From contig NC_092690.1 of assembly GCF_964275005.1 (NCBI RefSeq), forward strand, positions 5,929,336 to 5,993,335: a stretch of 64,000 nt of DNA. The letters are read 5' to 3'. This document shows positions 22,101 through 33,173 of the stretch, piece by piece. The first letter of the stretch is position 1. Each line of letters opens with the position of its first letter. Origin of the DNA: Diadema setosum. Taxonomy: Eukaryota > Echinodermata > Echinoidea > Diadematoida > Diadematidae. The position numbers were made by a program, and so were the translations under genes. Under the pieces are notes generated by a model. The model was not told the origin of the DNA. It did not search any database and was given only the letters and a program-made list of their open reading frames with translations.

Positions 22101-23655
22101 GAACATGCTGAAAGCATATGTTCGGAGAGAGAATGGGGTTGCAGCACAATCCGTGTTGAGTGTTGTGGAATCATGTGACTCGCAGTGTGAGGAGGCAGAA
22201 GAAATCTGTGAAATCGAAAAACAAGATCCATGTGTGAAGTTGAAGAATTCAAATGTTCTTGTTCACATAGATGACAAACTGAATCATTTGAGTGAGACTC
22301 AGAGGGATGATGTGATAGGAGTATTGGATGAATATCCTCAGTTGTTTTCTGACTTTCCCTCTCGAACTGATGTGGTGAAACATGATGTTGATGTTGGAGA
22401 CACTGATCCAATCAAACAACCACCATATCGAACAAATCCCACAAAAATGAAACACATGGACAATGAGATAGAATACATGCTGCGCAATGGCATCATAGAG
22501 CCAAGCAATAGTGCATGGTCGTCCCGATGTATTCTGGTACCAAAACAAGACCAAACATACCGTTTCTGCACAGATTACAGAAAAATAAACTCTTGCACAA
22601 AAACCGACTCATATCCGATCCCGCGCATCGATGACTGCATCGATAGAATAGGCAAAGCGAAGTATGTAAGCAAGTTTGACCTGCTGAAAGGTTATTGGCA
22701 GATACCTTTAACACAGAGAGCAAAGGAGATTTCTGCATTTGTAACTCCACAGGGCCTTTTCCAGTATGCCGTGATGCCGTTTGGCATGAAGAATGCCCCG
22801 GCTACATTCCAACGAATGATGAATGAGTTGATTCGTGGATTGGATGGCTGTGAGGTGTACCTCGATGATGTGGTGATTTACAGCGATTCTTGGGATGACC
22901 ATGTGAAAACGGTGAGAGAGTTGTTCAAGCGGTTGTCAGCAGCAAGTCTCACAGTTAATCTGGTGAAAAGTGAGTTTGGGTATGGTGAAGTGCAGTTTCT
23001 TGGTCACGTCGTTGGTCATGGTCAAGTTCGACCAATTTCGGCGAAAGTGGAAGCAGTGGTAAACTTCCCTACTCCGACCAAACGAAGGGAGCTGATGCGG
23101 TTTCTAGGGATGGCTGGATACTACCGGCGGTTCTGTCAGAATTTTTCTGATGTTGTCGCCCCCCTGACGAACCTACTGCGCAAAGAGGTGAAGTTCATCT
23201 GGTCCAGCGACTGTGAGGACGCTTTCAACCAGGCGAAAGCTCTTCTGTCTACCAGTCCGGTATTGAGGGCGCCAGACTTCAACCAGCCGTTCACCTTGAT
23301 GGTGGATGCCAGCGACATTGGTGCAGGTGCTGTGCTGACTCAGCGGGATACCGATGGACTCAATAAACCGGTATCCTATTTCTCCAAGAAGTTCTCGCGA
23401 ACGCAACGCAACTACTCGACTGTCGAGAAAGAAACACTTGCGTTGGTCCTGGCACTGCAACACTTTGATGTGTATGTGAGTGGTGCCCAAATAACTGTGT
23501 TCACAGACCATAACCCTCTGACTTTCCTGCACAAGATGAGGAATAAGAATCAGAGACTGACGCGTTGGAGCTTGCTACTCCAGGAGTACAATTTGGACAT
23601 TCGTCATGTGCCAGGAAAAGACAACCTTGTTGCAGATGCCTTATCTCGCGTGTGA
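19138..23655 (+). CDS. Single gag-pol polyprotein of the Gmr1-like element
   Basis: One uninterrupted frame of about 1,505 codons. I place the start at ATG 19138; the frame is open back to 19108 but begins there with GTG. Domains in order: a SAP-like N-terminal helix region (to about 19330); a capsid segment with a SCAN-like fold signature (about 19780-20040); a zinc knuckle CX2CX4HX4C (about 20125-20175); an aspartic protease with DTGAS (about 20364); integrase with the HHCC zinc region (about 21100-21235), DDE core and GPY/F tail (to about 22120); Gypsy RT with YLDD (about 22857); and RNase H ending at ADALSRV. Protease, integrase, RT and RNase H serve copying and insertion of the element. 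There is no frame break between gag and pol, so a single polyprotein is likely. Confidence 0.93.
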   Translation: MEGDEFSLREFIGDPAIEKLLLCKKDELVQVACHYEVPGVKRYMRKSDILRDIVEFLVEEEVLPPEAAKEISVTPRSTCKSPGQDSQAGECRVSDNEVRIKELELEKARIDLERERIAAMNVNRSDHYENERYFDVAKFARMVPSFEEDGVEKYFPHFEKVAQSMGWPREKWSSLVQCKLVGKARDAYLAMSLSDVGDYDKVKKVVLKAYELVPEAYRQRFRSTRKQDSQTHSEFAKEKEQLFDRWCLSVQAESYAQLREIILLEEFKRSVRQEVRVHLEEQRVDTLEEAARIADDYALTHKSKQKAKKDDSAPVKQSQQGDTSTQRPIVCYNCKKPGHIKPKCPLLQQKKHDSGAHPNALVKNVTQSLKEKIQPADMEKVQKQYEPFVSVRYVSLPGSDEARKVKVLRDTGASQSLILESVLSFCDESSVGASVLLHGVEGGYVNAPLHEVDLKSDLVSGKVKVGVRPSLPVKDVSVILGNDLAGERVVSSPVVTERPCASDETNRLVEEFPHVFPACAVTRSMARNAESEEKTAELDIDLGDSFFCRLVDDEPVSSMNEAMHNFSADVKSEPVTLNKTRLLEEQQKDPQLISLSERAVSEEEALTMPVCYYRKSGALMRKWRPPDVQADEVWKEVHQIVVPAVYRRDIISLAHEAPLSGHLGVHKTQEKILSHFFWPGVQSDVAKFCRSCHACQVVGKPNQKIPSAPLKPIPAFDEPFSRIIVDCVGPLPRTKTGHEYLLTIMCAATRYVEAIPLRNITARSVTQALVKFFTTVGLPKIVQSDQGSNFMSKVFKQVLQELGIKHVTSSAYHPESQGALERFHQTLKNMLKTYCMETEKQWDEGVPMLLFAVRDSVQESLGFSSFELVYGHAVRGPLKLLKERLVSDDTQTNVLEYVCTFRERLHKAWNFARHNLLDSQDRMKTWYDRKSKERHFKAGDEVLVLLPVVGHSLQARFSGPYTIAEKVGEVDYVVQTPDRHKKKRICHVNMLKAYVRRENGVAAQSVLSVVESCDSQCEEAEEICEIEKQDPCVKLKNSNVLVHIDDKLNHLSETQRDDVIGVLDEYPQLFSDFPSRTDVVKHDVDVGDTDPIKQPPYRTNPTKMKHMDNEIEYMLRNGIIEPSNSAWSSRCILVPKQDQTYRFCTDYRKINSCTKTDSYPIPRIDDCIDRIGKAKYVSKFDLLKGYWQIPLTQRAKEISAFVTPQGLFQYAVMPFGMKNAPATFQRMMNELIRGLDGCEVYLDDVVIYSDSWDDHVKTVRELFKRLSAASLTVNLVKSEFGYGEVQFLGHVVGHGQVRPISAKVEAVVNFPTPTKRRELMRFLGMAGYYRRFCQNFSDVVAPLTNLLRKEVKFIWSSDCEDAFNQAKALLSTSPVLRAPDFNQPFTLMVDASDIGAGAVLTQRDTDGLNKPVSYFSKKFSRTQRNYSTVEKETLALVLALQHFDVYVSGAQITVFTDHNPLTFLHKMRNKNQRLTRWSLLLQEYNLDIRHVPGKDNLVADALSRV

Positions 23656-25502
23656 ACTTTGTAGATGACTTATATTTTGAATGTTGAAAGCGATGACAGA
23701 ACGCTTTGCTGGCAAAGGCATATCTTTGTGTGAAATATGACCCGAGGAGCGACATCAATAAATGAACGCTTTGGTGACAAAGGAAAATCTTTGTGTGAAA
23801 TGTGACACCATGAACACATGCTAATTTCGCGTTAAAATTACAACTTTGAAGTTCATGAACGAGTTTGAACTCTAAAGGAGCCATTCAAGTTTTCATGAGA
23901 ACAGTAAATGCACGAAAAACTGATTGAACTCTATGAGGAACTTTGAAATGTGCTCTTTAACCGAATCGCATGTAGATACCTTGTGTGGAATTTAACACAT
24001 TTATTTTGTTGTTTTATTGTTTCACGTGACAGATGTGAGTGATCAAATTCATGTTCTGTACCAGCATTATGGAAAATTGTTCTGTTCAAAGCCTTGGCAC
24101 ATTGTATAAAACATGATTTATACAAACACAAAAAGGACAAAAGCATTTGATAATGCAATGGGATCTTTATCTTTAAAAAAAAAAAAAACAGAAAAGAAAA
24201 GAAAGAAGCGCATTCCTAAGTGTTTGGTTATACAGTTTTCAAAATAATGATTGTGGTCAAGCTTTCATGCATGCTATATGCATGTTTATGCTATAACTTT
24301 GTGATAGTGGTTCACAGAATATAAGGTTTAGCCGTATGGAAAACGTTTGTGCTGTAATATGACTTACAGTGTAAATGCACACATGTTAAGATTGGAGTAT
24401 TCTGTGTGTTAATTTGTTTACTGGTTAATAGAACCAGGGTGGTCGGAACCAAGCCAGCACGATGTTATATACATACATGTATGTAACATAGTGAAGCACT
24501 TTGCAAAAGTAATCTTTGAGAGGTTAAGCTTCTTGATTACAGCTTTAGTATGTGTATTGTGAAGCAAGCATTTTGTGAGCAGGTAATACAAATGTAATCA
24601 AAACAGTATTTTGGTTGTTGAGCTACCTAGCTCCTGTCGTAAAGCACAGGTTACATCATGGTTATGTGTAACATTCTTTTGTTGGAAAAAACAAAACAAA
24701 ACGAAAAGAAACAAAGATACAGTGTACAAATGATGTATGGATAGTTTCACAAAACGCACGTTGAGTACATTCTGTACAAACAGTGATAAAGATGAGAGTT
24801 GAAACGGTTGTGTTAATCTGCTTTATCAAAAAATAATACCAAGTGCATGTACATTGTATACCTATTGTATTCTATTGAGTGCAGATTATATGATTCCTTT
24901 GACGAGCTCCAGAATGTTACTGTTGTCAAGGGTTAAAGAGACAACTCAAACTTTTACTCAAATTTATGGTTTCAATTTTGGGAATATTATCCAGCTATCA
25001 GTACCGCTGTACAGTGTGAAGACTATCTGATCATGTGAAGTCACATGCAAGACTGTAGACACAGAATATGCTACATGTACATAATTTGTCAGACAGCAGT
25101 GCTGCTAAAAGCTTTCGATTGTTTGTGCCTCTTTATAGGCACACGTGTTGTTGTGCCACTGTTGTAAATTGCATAGCATTTATCCTTTCAGAATTTTTGT
25201 GACTGTATGCATGTACAGGATTGAGAAGGAGTTGATTACAGGCAGGTTCAATATATTTTATGTGTTCAAACTATATGCATGATACTGTACACGGTCAAGT
25301 TTACATCGCATATGTCTTACAAGTTGCATATATACACAGTCTAGAGCTAGAAACAAACAGACTGTAACAAGGAGATGTAAGTGCCAGAAGATTTGATGTC
25401 ATGCTTTTTATTATACATGTACACTGTAGTTCGTGTAGGTTGTTATGTAGTTTAGACACGAGATCCTTCTCTACAATATAATTGTTACGGATCTCTCTCT
25501 TT
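23656..25502 (+). other. Long 3' noncoding region of the LTR element
   Basis: About 1.85 kb separates the stop codon from the polypurine tract. No open frame with recognisable domains, and no envelope, was found. A short repeat of the phrase GAACGCTTTG/GACAGAACGCTTTG occurs near 23695 and 23763. Confidence 0.7.
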
Positions 25503-25512
25503 AGGAGGGAGG
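25503..25512 (+). other. Polypurine tract
   Basis: AGGAGGGAGG lies directly before the 3' LTR, the expected place for plus-strand priming. Confidence 0.85.
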
Positions 25513-25686
25513 TGTTATGTGGGTGTTATGTGGCATTCCATACTCTGAAGCAAGATGGATGCGGACGTGTGACCAACGGGATGGTGATCGTTTTCCTACA
25601 ATAAACGGCGTTCATATCTGGAGATGGTTGTATTTTATATACAAGTTTCGTTCTAATGTGTTCGAGAAGTGGTCGGACCCGTAACA
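25513..25686 (+). repeat. 3' LTR of the Gmr1-like element
   Basis: 174 bp, read as identical to 18511-18684, and followed by the ATTG target duplication. Confidence 0.92.
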
Positions 25687-25690
25687 ATTG

Positions 25691-25733
25691 TCTTCAAACT
25701 TAAATCTGTGACCCCCCCCCCCCCAAAAAAAAA

Positions 25734-25768
<35 letters not shown>

Positions 25769-26606
25769 TAATTTTGTTGAATTAAGGGCCACGTGTCTAT
25801 TAGGAAAATAAGTCATGCATTGAAAATGCGCTTCACTTCAACAATTGTTCTCCCCGTTTGTCTATCATCGATAGGGCCTATAACATGTCACGAAATCATG
25901 CAGTGAACACATTGTTTTTCCAGCTTTCTGATAACGGTAGTTTTATTGATTAATAAAATTAATATAATAAAAAACGGCTTTACGTTTCACAAAAAAGAAA
26001 AAAAGAATAGAAACTTTGCCTGACTGAAACTAGTTTTAATTTGTTATCGGAAGCGCCTGCTTTGTCAGCCGTTCGTTCTTGTCTTGTTTTATTTATCTGT
26101 TTTCCCCCAAAAAAATATCCAATGTGTTTTTATAAAGCTCATTGACGGAAACTGAGGAGGTACAATCCCCAGGCTCTCCTCCCTCTTTTCTAGGATCAAC
26201 GAGTCAGCGAGAAGGGAAACCTCTTGTTGTGTGCTATAGTTGTTGCCTTCTTGCGATGTCATTGCTTGCTTCGCTACAATATTCAAGATTTTCTGCATGG
26301 TCGCGTCACGACAACTAAACGTCCTTTGAAGTTACTCCTGATTCACGCCAATATTCTGATTTATATAATCACACAACACATAGGAAGTGACTGACTGAGC
26401 AGAGTTCTTCATCTGCCTATCTTCGTCTCTCATATCAGAAGGAACAGCTTCTGAAATCATGGAGAAAAATGCCGAATAATAAACCCGGCGGAAAGTCCAA
26501 AACGAGGTGACGGTGCATTTACAATTGGCTTCGGGCAACATCGTCGGCTAGTCCCGCTGACACAGACCCCCAGGCCTCAGCTGATCACCGAAGTGGCACT
26601 TCCTCA
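25691..26606 (+). other. No recognised gene
   Basis: It begins with homopolymer C and A runs and an (AAC)n tract (about 25712-25767). The remainder has only short frames without recognisable domains; the part after about 26100 may be 5' sequence of the LINE that follows. Confidence 0.4.
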
Positions 26607-27182
26607 TTGACCATGAATAACGTCAAAGAAACTCTTCAAGCGCAAATAAAGGAGGCATTGTTCTCGGATGACATCATTGAAAGAATGCAGGAGGTAATCA
26701 CCCACGCCATTTTGGAGAAAGAGGTAAGTGACACAGCGTGTGTACAGAGCCATTTCACTGGACCTAGCACAGGTAAAGACCGTACAACACTCAATGAATG
26801 CAAAAACTGAAAGCATTGGAAAATGACATCTCAAAGGTACAGCATGACACTGGAGAACATGAGCAGTATTCCCGAAGAGAATGTCTCAGATTCTACGGGA
26901 TTCCAGAAACCAAGGACGAAAACACTGACGCCGTCATCATTGATGTCGTCAAAAAAACACCTTGGCATCACCCTCCAGTCTTCGTGCATTGCCAGGAGCC
27001 ATCGTATTACACCTAGGTCAAACAGGAAACAGAGCGACTACAGGCACACTAACCCATCATCTTCAAATTTGCAGCCTACAACACTCGTCAAATGGTCTAA
27101 GACGCGAAGTTCCGCTTCAAAGGCAGCCCGATCTTCGTGCACGAGGACCTGACGCTGCAGCGATGGACACTCGTCAACGCCG

Positions 27183-27239
<57 letters not shown>

Positions 27240-28080
27240 GTCCGTGAAACGAGTATGGACCAAAGACGAAAAAAAAAAAAAAAAAATCTACGGGAAAGAC
27301 GACAAGCGAGTCCCGATCAGGAACATGTCCGACATCGAGAGACTGCAGCAAAGAAAGGTTAGCTGCAAGACGAACCGGTGAACTAGGCCAAATATGAATA
27401 TCAAGCAGCCTACCCATGTATTGTTTGTGATAAAAAAAGACAATGCTACCAAAATGCACTCTTATGTTCTGTATGGGGACGATGGTGTCATTTGAAATGA
27501 ACTCCTTACAGTAAAAACATTTATGTTTCAGACGATTACTGGATCTGCCGATTTTGTTGTCTATCTGAATTACCATTTCATATAAACAGTGATTGCATTA
27601 ATGATATATCTGATGAAGGTTTGCACATTGATAATGAATGTGCATCCCACAGAGATGAACGTCTAGTCTTGGAACCCTGTAAAGCGAAAAGAAATGTATT
27701 AGCGTCCGTGGAAGAACGTATGGAATCAAATCGCTCATCTAAACTGTACATGGATGACAAAGAGCATTGATGACTTGTGTTTACTCACTACTCAAACAAA
27801 TATACACGTATTAACACTGAGCGAAACACATCTTAATCAATCAATAACTATTCATAAAAACAAATTATTGTGTAACGGTTATAGCCTAATCCCTAAAGAC
27901 ACTGATAGATCAGGGGGAGGTGTAGCTGTGTATTTGCGAGATGAAGTTGATTATATTGTACAATATGACCTGATGAATTTCGAATTGGAAATGTTAATTA
28001 TTGAAATAAAACGAGTATATGCAAAGCCAGTCTTGATTTCTACGTGGAATAGACCTCCTCACTCAAATCTGAGAGCATTT

Positions 28081-29493
28081 GTGACCCGCGACAACGGTTT
28101 CAGGGAAAAGTCGGGCATTTTGAACATGCATTTTTTCACTGAATCACATTGCCCATTTCCTAAGCTTTGCATTGATATAAAACACTTGTATTCTTCGGCA
28201 CCATAAGTGGGCATAGAAAGCGAAATAAAATGCACTTTTTAAGTTGTTAGCCAAACAAAATTGCGAGAAAACGGGCTTTGAAGATTCACCTCTTACTCAA
28301 AGACAATGTCAGAGCGGCGATGCGAGGTGAGAATCACCCATCCGTACGATGGTGCCAATCGATGTGAAGCTCCGCCTCTAGCAACCACATCGCCTTCTGA
28401 TTGGCTCACTGAGAGAGTCAAATTTCCCGGGCACCCTTCCTCGGAGCTCAGCGTATGGAGCCGAAAAACAATGCGGTTCGCTCGGGTTCGTTTTACCAGT
28501 ACGTCTTTCAAGATGGCGGATACGATAATTGCACGTATGGTGTACATGTGTATGGTGCACGCATTTACGCAATGGCATCCACACGCCATGATCTGGTGCA
28601 TGTAACAGGAGCGGGTGGCGAATCCACACATTTACAAATCGCGTTTTCATTGTTGTTGATTTGACTTTATCATTGGCGACCCTTTTGAAGGCAGAAAAAT
28701 GCCAGAGCTGGCAAGGGTCACGCTTCCTTTTTGATTTGTTTTTACAAGCCGTGCATATGTTGCCTTGATCGGTGGTGTTGATTATATCAAAACAAACAAA
28801 CAAACACGTACGACTCGTTAGTTTGGTGCGATCTTGATGTGTAGTATTTCAATATAACAGGTTACATGTGGCCTCTCCTTTCCTCTCATCATCCTTCCCT
28901 TGAGTCAGTCTGTTGTCATAATTTTTACTACATGTACAAGAAGACTTTTTTTTTCTTTTTACACGATTATGTCGTGCTACATGATTTTTTGTTTCACTTC
29001 CGTTGTCGAACATTGCGGTAGAATAGTTTGGATAGAAAGCCAAACGAAGAGCACGCACTACAGAGCGAGCGTATAAACCACTATAGCAAGAACAATGGAG
29101 CATGTACATTGTAATCATGCACGCGTGGACAAAGCATTCCCAAAACGCTGCAACTGGTGTCTCCGAAAGCCGAATTATGTAAATGTTGTGCGACGCACCA
29201 GCCAATCGCATGCGAGACCCTGCGCCGTAGCAACGCTGGGGATATTGGCGCGGCGTTCGAAAGAAGCTCGAAACTGACGAGTGCGATTCAACATAGGGTG
29301 CTTAAAATTCCATTTTCGATAGGAAAGACGTAGTCTTATGCTATGAAATTTAGTGTAGATGTAGAAAACATATCAAAGATTCGATTTCTGCAAAAAACCC
29401 AAATCGACAAAAATTATGGTAAAAATCTTTGTGCCCCGCCTAAGAGGGAATTTGCTCTTGCGACTTTTGCCTGAAACCGTTGTCGCGGGTCAC
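28081..29493 (+). mobile_element. 1.4-kb TIR element ('ACAACGG' family), copy 1
   Basis: Inverted ends begin GTGACCCGCGACAACGGTTT and extend to about 33 bp. Both flanks read ATTT (28077-28080 and 29494-29497). A second copy in the opposite orientation is at 37057-38448, with the same ATTT flanks. The element is markedly CpG-rich and has CCAAT and X-box-like sites near both ends. Open frames are present but none resembles a transposase and the two copies do not share a long frame, so it is probably non-autonomous. Confidence 0.88.
28374..28406 (+). promoter_or_regulatory. X-box/Y-box-like pair inside the TIR element
   Basis: CTAGCAACCACAT (RFX-type half site) is followed 10-15 bp later by CTGATTGGCT (inverted CCAAT, NF-Y type). 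A mirrored pair, GCCAATCGC then GTAGCAACG, lies at about 29199-29240. The same pairs are kept in the second copy. Function is unproven. Confidence 0.4.
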
Positions 29494-30635
29494 ATTTGAT
29501 TTGCTTGAATCAGTACGTCAGAAGATAGAAGATTTAGATTACGAATGTATATTATGTACTATGGAATCACAGGGAGTCTACATAAGTGGATATCTTCATT
29601 TCTGACAAAACGACAGCAGTCAGTAGTTATCGAAGAAGCCTAGTCCAGTCCTGTTTGGGTATCTTCAGGTGTCCCACAGGGTACAGTCCTTATACCTCTA
29701 TTATTCCTACTATACATCAACGACCTCCCATCTGGATTTAAGTCCAAAGTATGTCTCTATGCCGACGACTGCATACTATGCCACGAAATCCGTGCACCAT
29801 CAGATAGTGCTGTTCTCCCAAATGACCTCAAGCGCTTGGAAAAGCGGGCTAAAAATGCCAGATGATCCACTTCACAAAAAGGTGTTACCAGCATCCCAAC
29901 TTCACATGCACTCTACGGTCACCACCTTGCTGAGGTATCACAACACAAGTATTTGGCATAACCCTGTCATCGGACCTAAAGTGGATTACACATAAAATTA
30001 TTGACAGCATCATCAACAAAGCAAGCAGTATGCTTGGATTCCTACGGCGTAACCTTAATAGAGATCCTCTAAAGGTCAAATTGCAGGCATATAAGTCTAG
30101 TCCGCCTTCCCCAGGAGTAGTGTAGCCCTGTTTGGGACCCGTATACTTTGAGGCTTATCCAAAAAGTAAAGGCTATACAAAGGAAAGCTTTATAACCGCT
30201 TTGTAACCAACCATTATGACTATGTGAGCTCTGTAACAACCGTTCTCCAGAACATCAAACTACCTACCTTGGAACATAGGCGTCACATGAACAGCATCAT
30301 ATTTATGCGTAGAACAATCCATGGCCTGGTTTATTTGCCTTTGAAAGACATGATGAATTCCACCCTTAACCACTTAGAAGAACCAGGAGTTGGAAACGTC
30401 TTCAGATTAACCTCCCTACTTCCAGAACTGATCTTCATCTACATTCATTCTTCCCAAGAACCATGAGATACTGGAATGCTTTATCACAAGCAATAACCAA
30501 TATAGCTGATTCACGTTTATTTAAAGATACGTTATTCAAACATTTTGATTAAAAATGTCCCTCCTACCATGACCTATGAACCAAAGTTGAGTGCTGCTCT
30601 ACCAGGGCTGATCAACGTATACCATCAAGATCAAG

Positions 30636-31327
30636 TGTGACCCTGCACCTTATAACAGACAAAAAGTCGCCAGACATGAATTTTTAGTTAAGACCATATT
30701 GTGAAAGAGCAGACTTTAAGCTTTATAATGATGTATAACTCAAATCAAATGGACTCTCCTAACCTATATAAAAATATTGGAAAGAAAGCACAAACTCAGG
30801 AAAAGTGTGAACTGAGAAAAGAGGCTGTGAAGTACAGTGTCTATTCAAGCGCTTAATCTTTACCAAACCGTGCTGGCTGTGCGATGAATGGGACAAAAAA
30901 CAGGAAGTAAACCACCAGAGTAACAACAATGAAGGGATTATCAGATTAAACTGAAATTATGTATGCCTCATTAACACATTCTGTCCGTAATTAGTGCTAA
31001 GTTTCAAAGCAGTAGCACTATCCTTTCAAAAGTTATTAGAGTTGAAAGTGAAGAATTTGGACAAGGTTTTTCAGAAATGAAAAAGGGATTCTAAAGACAC
31101 ACCTAATCACACTATTCTACCAAAAATGTTCGAGATAAACTGCTAAAAAATATACTTTTCTGCCCGTTTTATGATACCACATTTTAGCATAATCTAAAAG
31201 AAGACCCGCTCTTTCAGAAAATATTAAAAAGTCAAGTACGGCTAGGTTGACCCATTTCACTTATTTTCAGTCCTCACGCAAAATCAGTGTGTGCGACTTT
31301 ATGTTCGTTTTGAGGTGCACGGTCACA
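30636..31327 (+). mobile_element. 'GTGACC' TIR element, copy C
   Basis: A full-length 0.69-kb relative of 3478-4156, ending GGTCACA. It is uninterrupted. It lies between the tail of one broken LINE and the body of the next. Confidence 0.88.
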
Positions 31328-32825
31328 AGTATACTTCTTGGTAAAATGAATTGTGGTACAATGTCTGTGAAAAGATCGTGGCAAACTAAAAGGTTGCTTG
31401 AAGTGATTGAATGTTGTTGTTACGAACAATTAGTGAACTCTGCAACTAGGGAAACAGCTACTACATCTTCCATAATTGTGATCTCATTATGGCAAATGCA
31501 GCAGAAAAATTAGGAATGGTGGATGTATTGCCATTAACTCTAAGTGATCACTTCCTTGTGTTTTTTATAATACCTTTGGGAAAAGACGCACTCAAAAAGA
31601 TGCTCGACATTTGTATAAGGTTTCTCGTAATTTAAAGAAGGTCGATTTTGAATTGTTGAAAAAATGATATATCGTCTATAGTATGATATGATAATAATGA
31701 CAGAAAGTGATGTGGACATATTGTAAAATACGTTTGAAGAGGTGATAACTGGTATTTTAAACAAGCATGCCCCTTTGCAGAAAAAAAAAAAACGAATAAA
31801 GAAATAAAAAAAAAATCACCTTTTATCACTGATAAAGTTCTAGAATTAATTAGAAAAAAGAAATGTACAAAAACGTGTGGCAAAGAAATCACGTCTATCT
31901 AATGATTGGAATAGGTATAAAGTACTGCGAAATAAAGTAACGTATGCAATTCAGAAGGTAAAGAAAGATTATATTGCCACCAGTGTTGAACATAGTAATG
32001 ATATACCTCTGGTGACGTTTGGTAATCGTTGAGTTATGTTCTACCTCAGAAATCGCAGACTGAACGAATAACATGCATTGCAAATGAGAACAGGGAGATT
32101 TATGGTAAAGGAGAGATGGCTCATAGATTCAATAAGCACTTTACAAACATTGGCAAGATTATTCAAGAGAACATTGGATTCAACGATGAAGACGGGAGCA
32201 ATGACCTTGGAATCACTGATAACGGAAATGATTTTAAGTTGAAAAAAGATAGATGAGTAAGATGTTTGGAGTTGTTTGAATAGTTTCTTTGTTGATAAAG
32301 CAACTGGTTTGGACAATACATTTTGAAATCAATTGCTGAAAATGTTTTTAAGCCGCTGACATACATATTCAGTCAGTCAATATACAACAAAGTAAGGTGC
32401 CGAATATGTCGTTGAAACGGTCACGTATTACGCCAGTTTACAACGATGGTGACAAAACTAATATGAGTAACTACCGACCAATATCTATGTTATCGATAAT
32501 TACAAAATTATTGCAAAGTTAATTATCGATAATTACAAAAATTATTGCAAAGTTAGTATTTGATCACCTCGAGTGATATTTACAAACGAATGGCTTACTT
32601 AGTGAGCACCAGCCAGGTTTTAGGCCAAACGATTCCATTACGACTGTCTTAATTACCACCACTGAAGACTGGCTAAATATGGACAAAGGCAACATTGATG
32701 GGATGGTAACCTTGGATTTAAAGAAGTAAACATGGTATCCTCCTGAAGAAACTACGCATGTGTGGTATTAGTGATGTTGTTAAATGGTTCCGAAGTTATC
32801 TTGCCAATCGCACACTATGCAGTAT

Positions 32826-32869
32826 ATAATTCGTCGGTCGCATTACGAACCGGCGAATGTTCGAATTTG
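32826..32869 (+). repeat. Left terminal inverted repeat of the 8.38-kb element
   Basis: 44 bases, identical to the reverse complement of 41162-41205. Confidence 0.92.
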
Positions 32870-33060
32870 GGTCAATTTTTCAAAATTCACTTTTTTCCAT
32901 TTTTTGAATGTCCATACCAAACTCTATCTATCCCCAAAATATCAAATCGCAAAATTCACGAAAACATGTATTTTTGGTAGTGACGAATTTTCAAAATGTC
33001 CAAATGCTGCAATTTGTGACATTACGAACCGGCAAATGTTCGTATTCGCCGGTTCGTAAA

Positions 33061-33173
33061 ATCCCTGTTCAGACGGAACACACGTGAGGTATGTGGGGCG
33101 AATCGAGGAGCTTGCGAGGCCGCGAGCGAGGGCTCGTCATCACCATCAGTCCCATGCACTCGGAATTGTGCTG
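33061..33173 (+). promoter_or_regulatory. CpG-rich putative promoter/first exon in the TIR element
   Basis: The segment is strongly CpG-rich (for example GAGGCCGCGAGCGAGGGCTC) against AT-rich surroundings, and is followed by a GTATGT donor at 33174. It may be the promoter or first exon of the gene whose exon-like pieces follow at 34023-36867. Confidence 0.4.

Larger units (their letters stand above)
18511..25686 (+). mobile_element. Gmr1-like Gypsy LTR retrotransposon, looks whole, recent
   Basis: A 7.18-kb element flanked by 4-bp duplications ATTG (18507-18510 and 25687-25690). It has two 174-bp LTRs that read as identical, a primer-binding site, one long gag-pol frame, a long 3' noncoding region and a polypurine tract. 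The domain order is gag, protease, integrase, reverse transcriptase, RNase H, which is Copia-like, yet the RT and GPY/F-bearing integrase are Gypsy-type. That combination defines the deuterostome Gmr1 group. No envelope is present. Identical LTRs imply a young insertion. It lies in the same orientation as the host gene. Confidence 0.92.
26607..30560 (+). mobile_element. Broken LINE with ORF1 and ORF2 remnants, split by a TIR element
   Basis: An ORF1-like piece at about 26800-26960 has the coiled-coil/QYSRRE...GIPE signature of LINE ORF1 proteins (EQYSRRECLRFYGIPETK). After an A-rich stretch (27187-27287) an endonuclease piece is at 27754-28076 (TLSETHLN, RSGGGVAVYLRD). A 1.4-kb TIR element (28081-29493) then interrupts it. 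The RT resumes at about 29500 with [16 protein letters not shown] and YADDCILC, and the C-terminal region continues to about 30551. Several frame breaks make it dead. Clade not determined; CR1/Rex-like is my best guess. Confidence 0.75.

Noticed and set aside
22001-23884. Long minus-strand frames under the LTR element
   Set aside because: They are shadows of the strong plus-strand gag-pol frame and show no domain signature.
27097-27576. 159-residue minus-strand frame with long Phe runs
   Set aside because: The Phe run is a poly-A tract read backwards in a LINE remnant.
28378-28803. Minus-strand 141-residue frame in the 1.4-kb TIR element
   Set aside because: The equivalent frame is not kept in the second copy (37057-38448), and it resembles no transposase.
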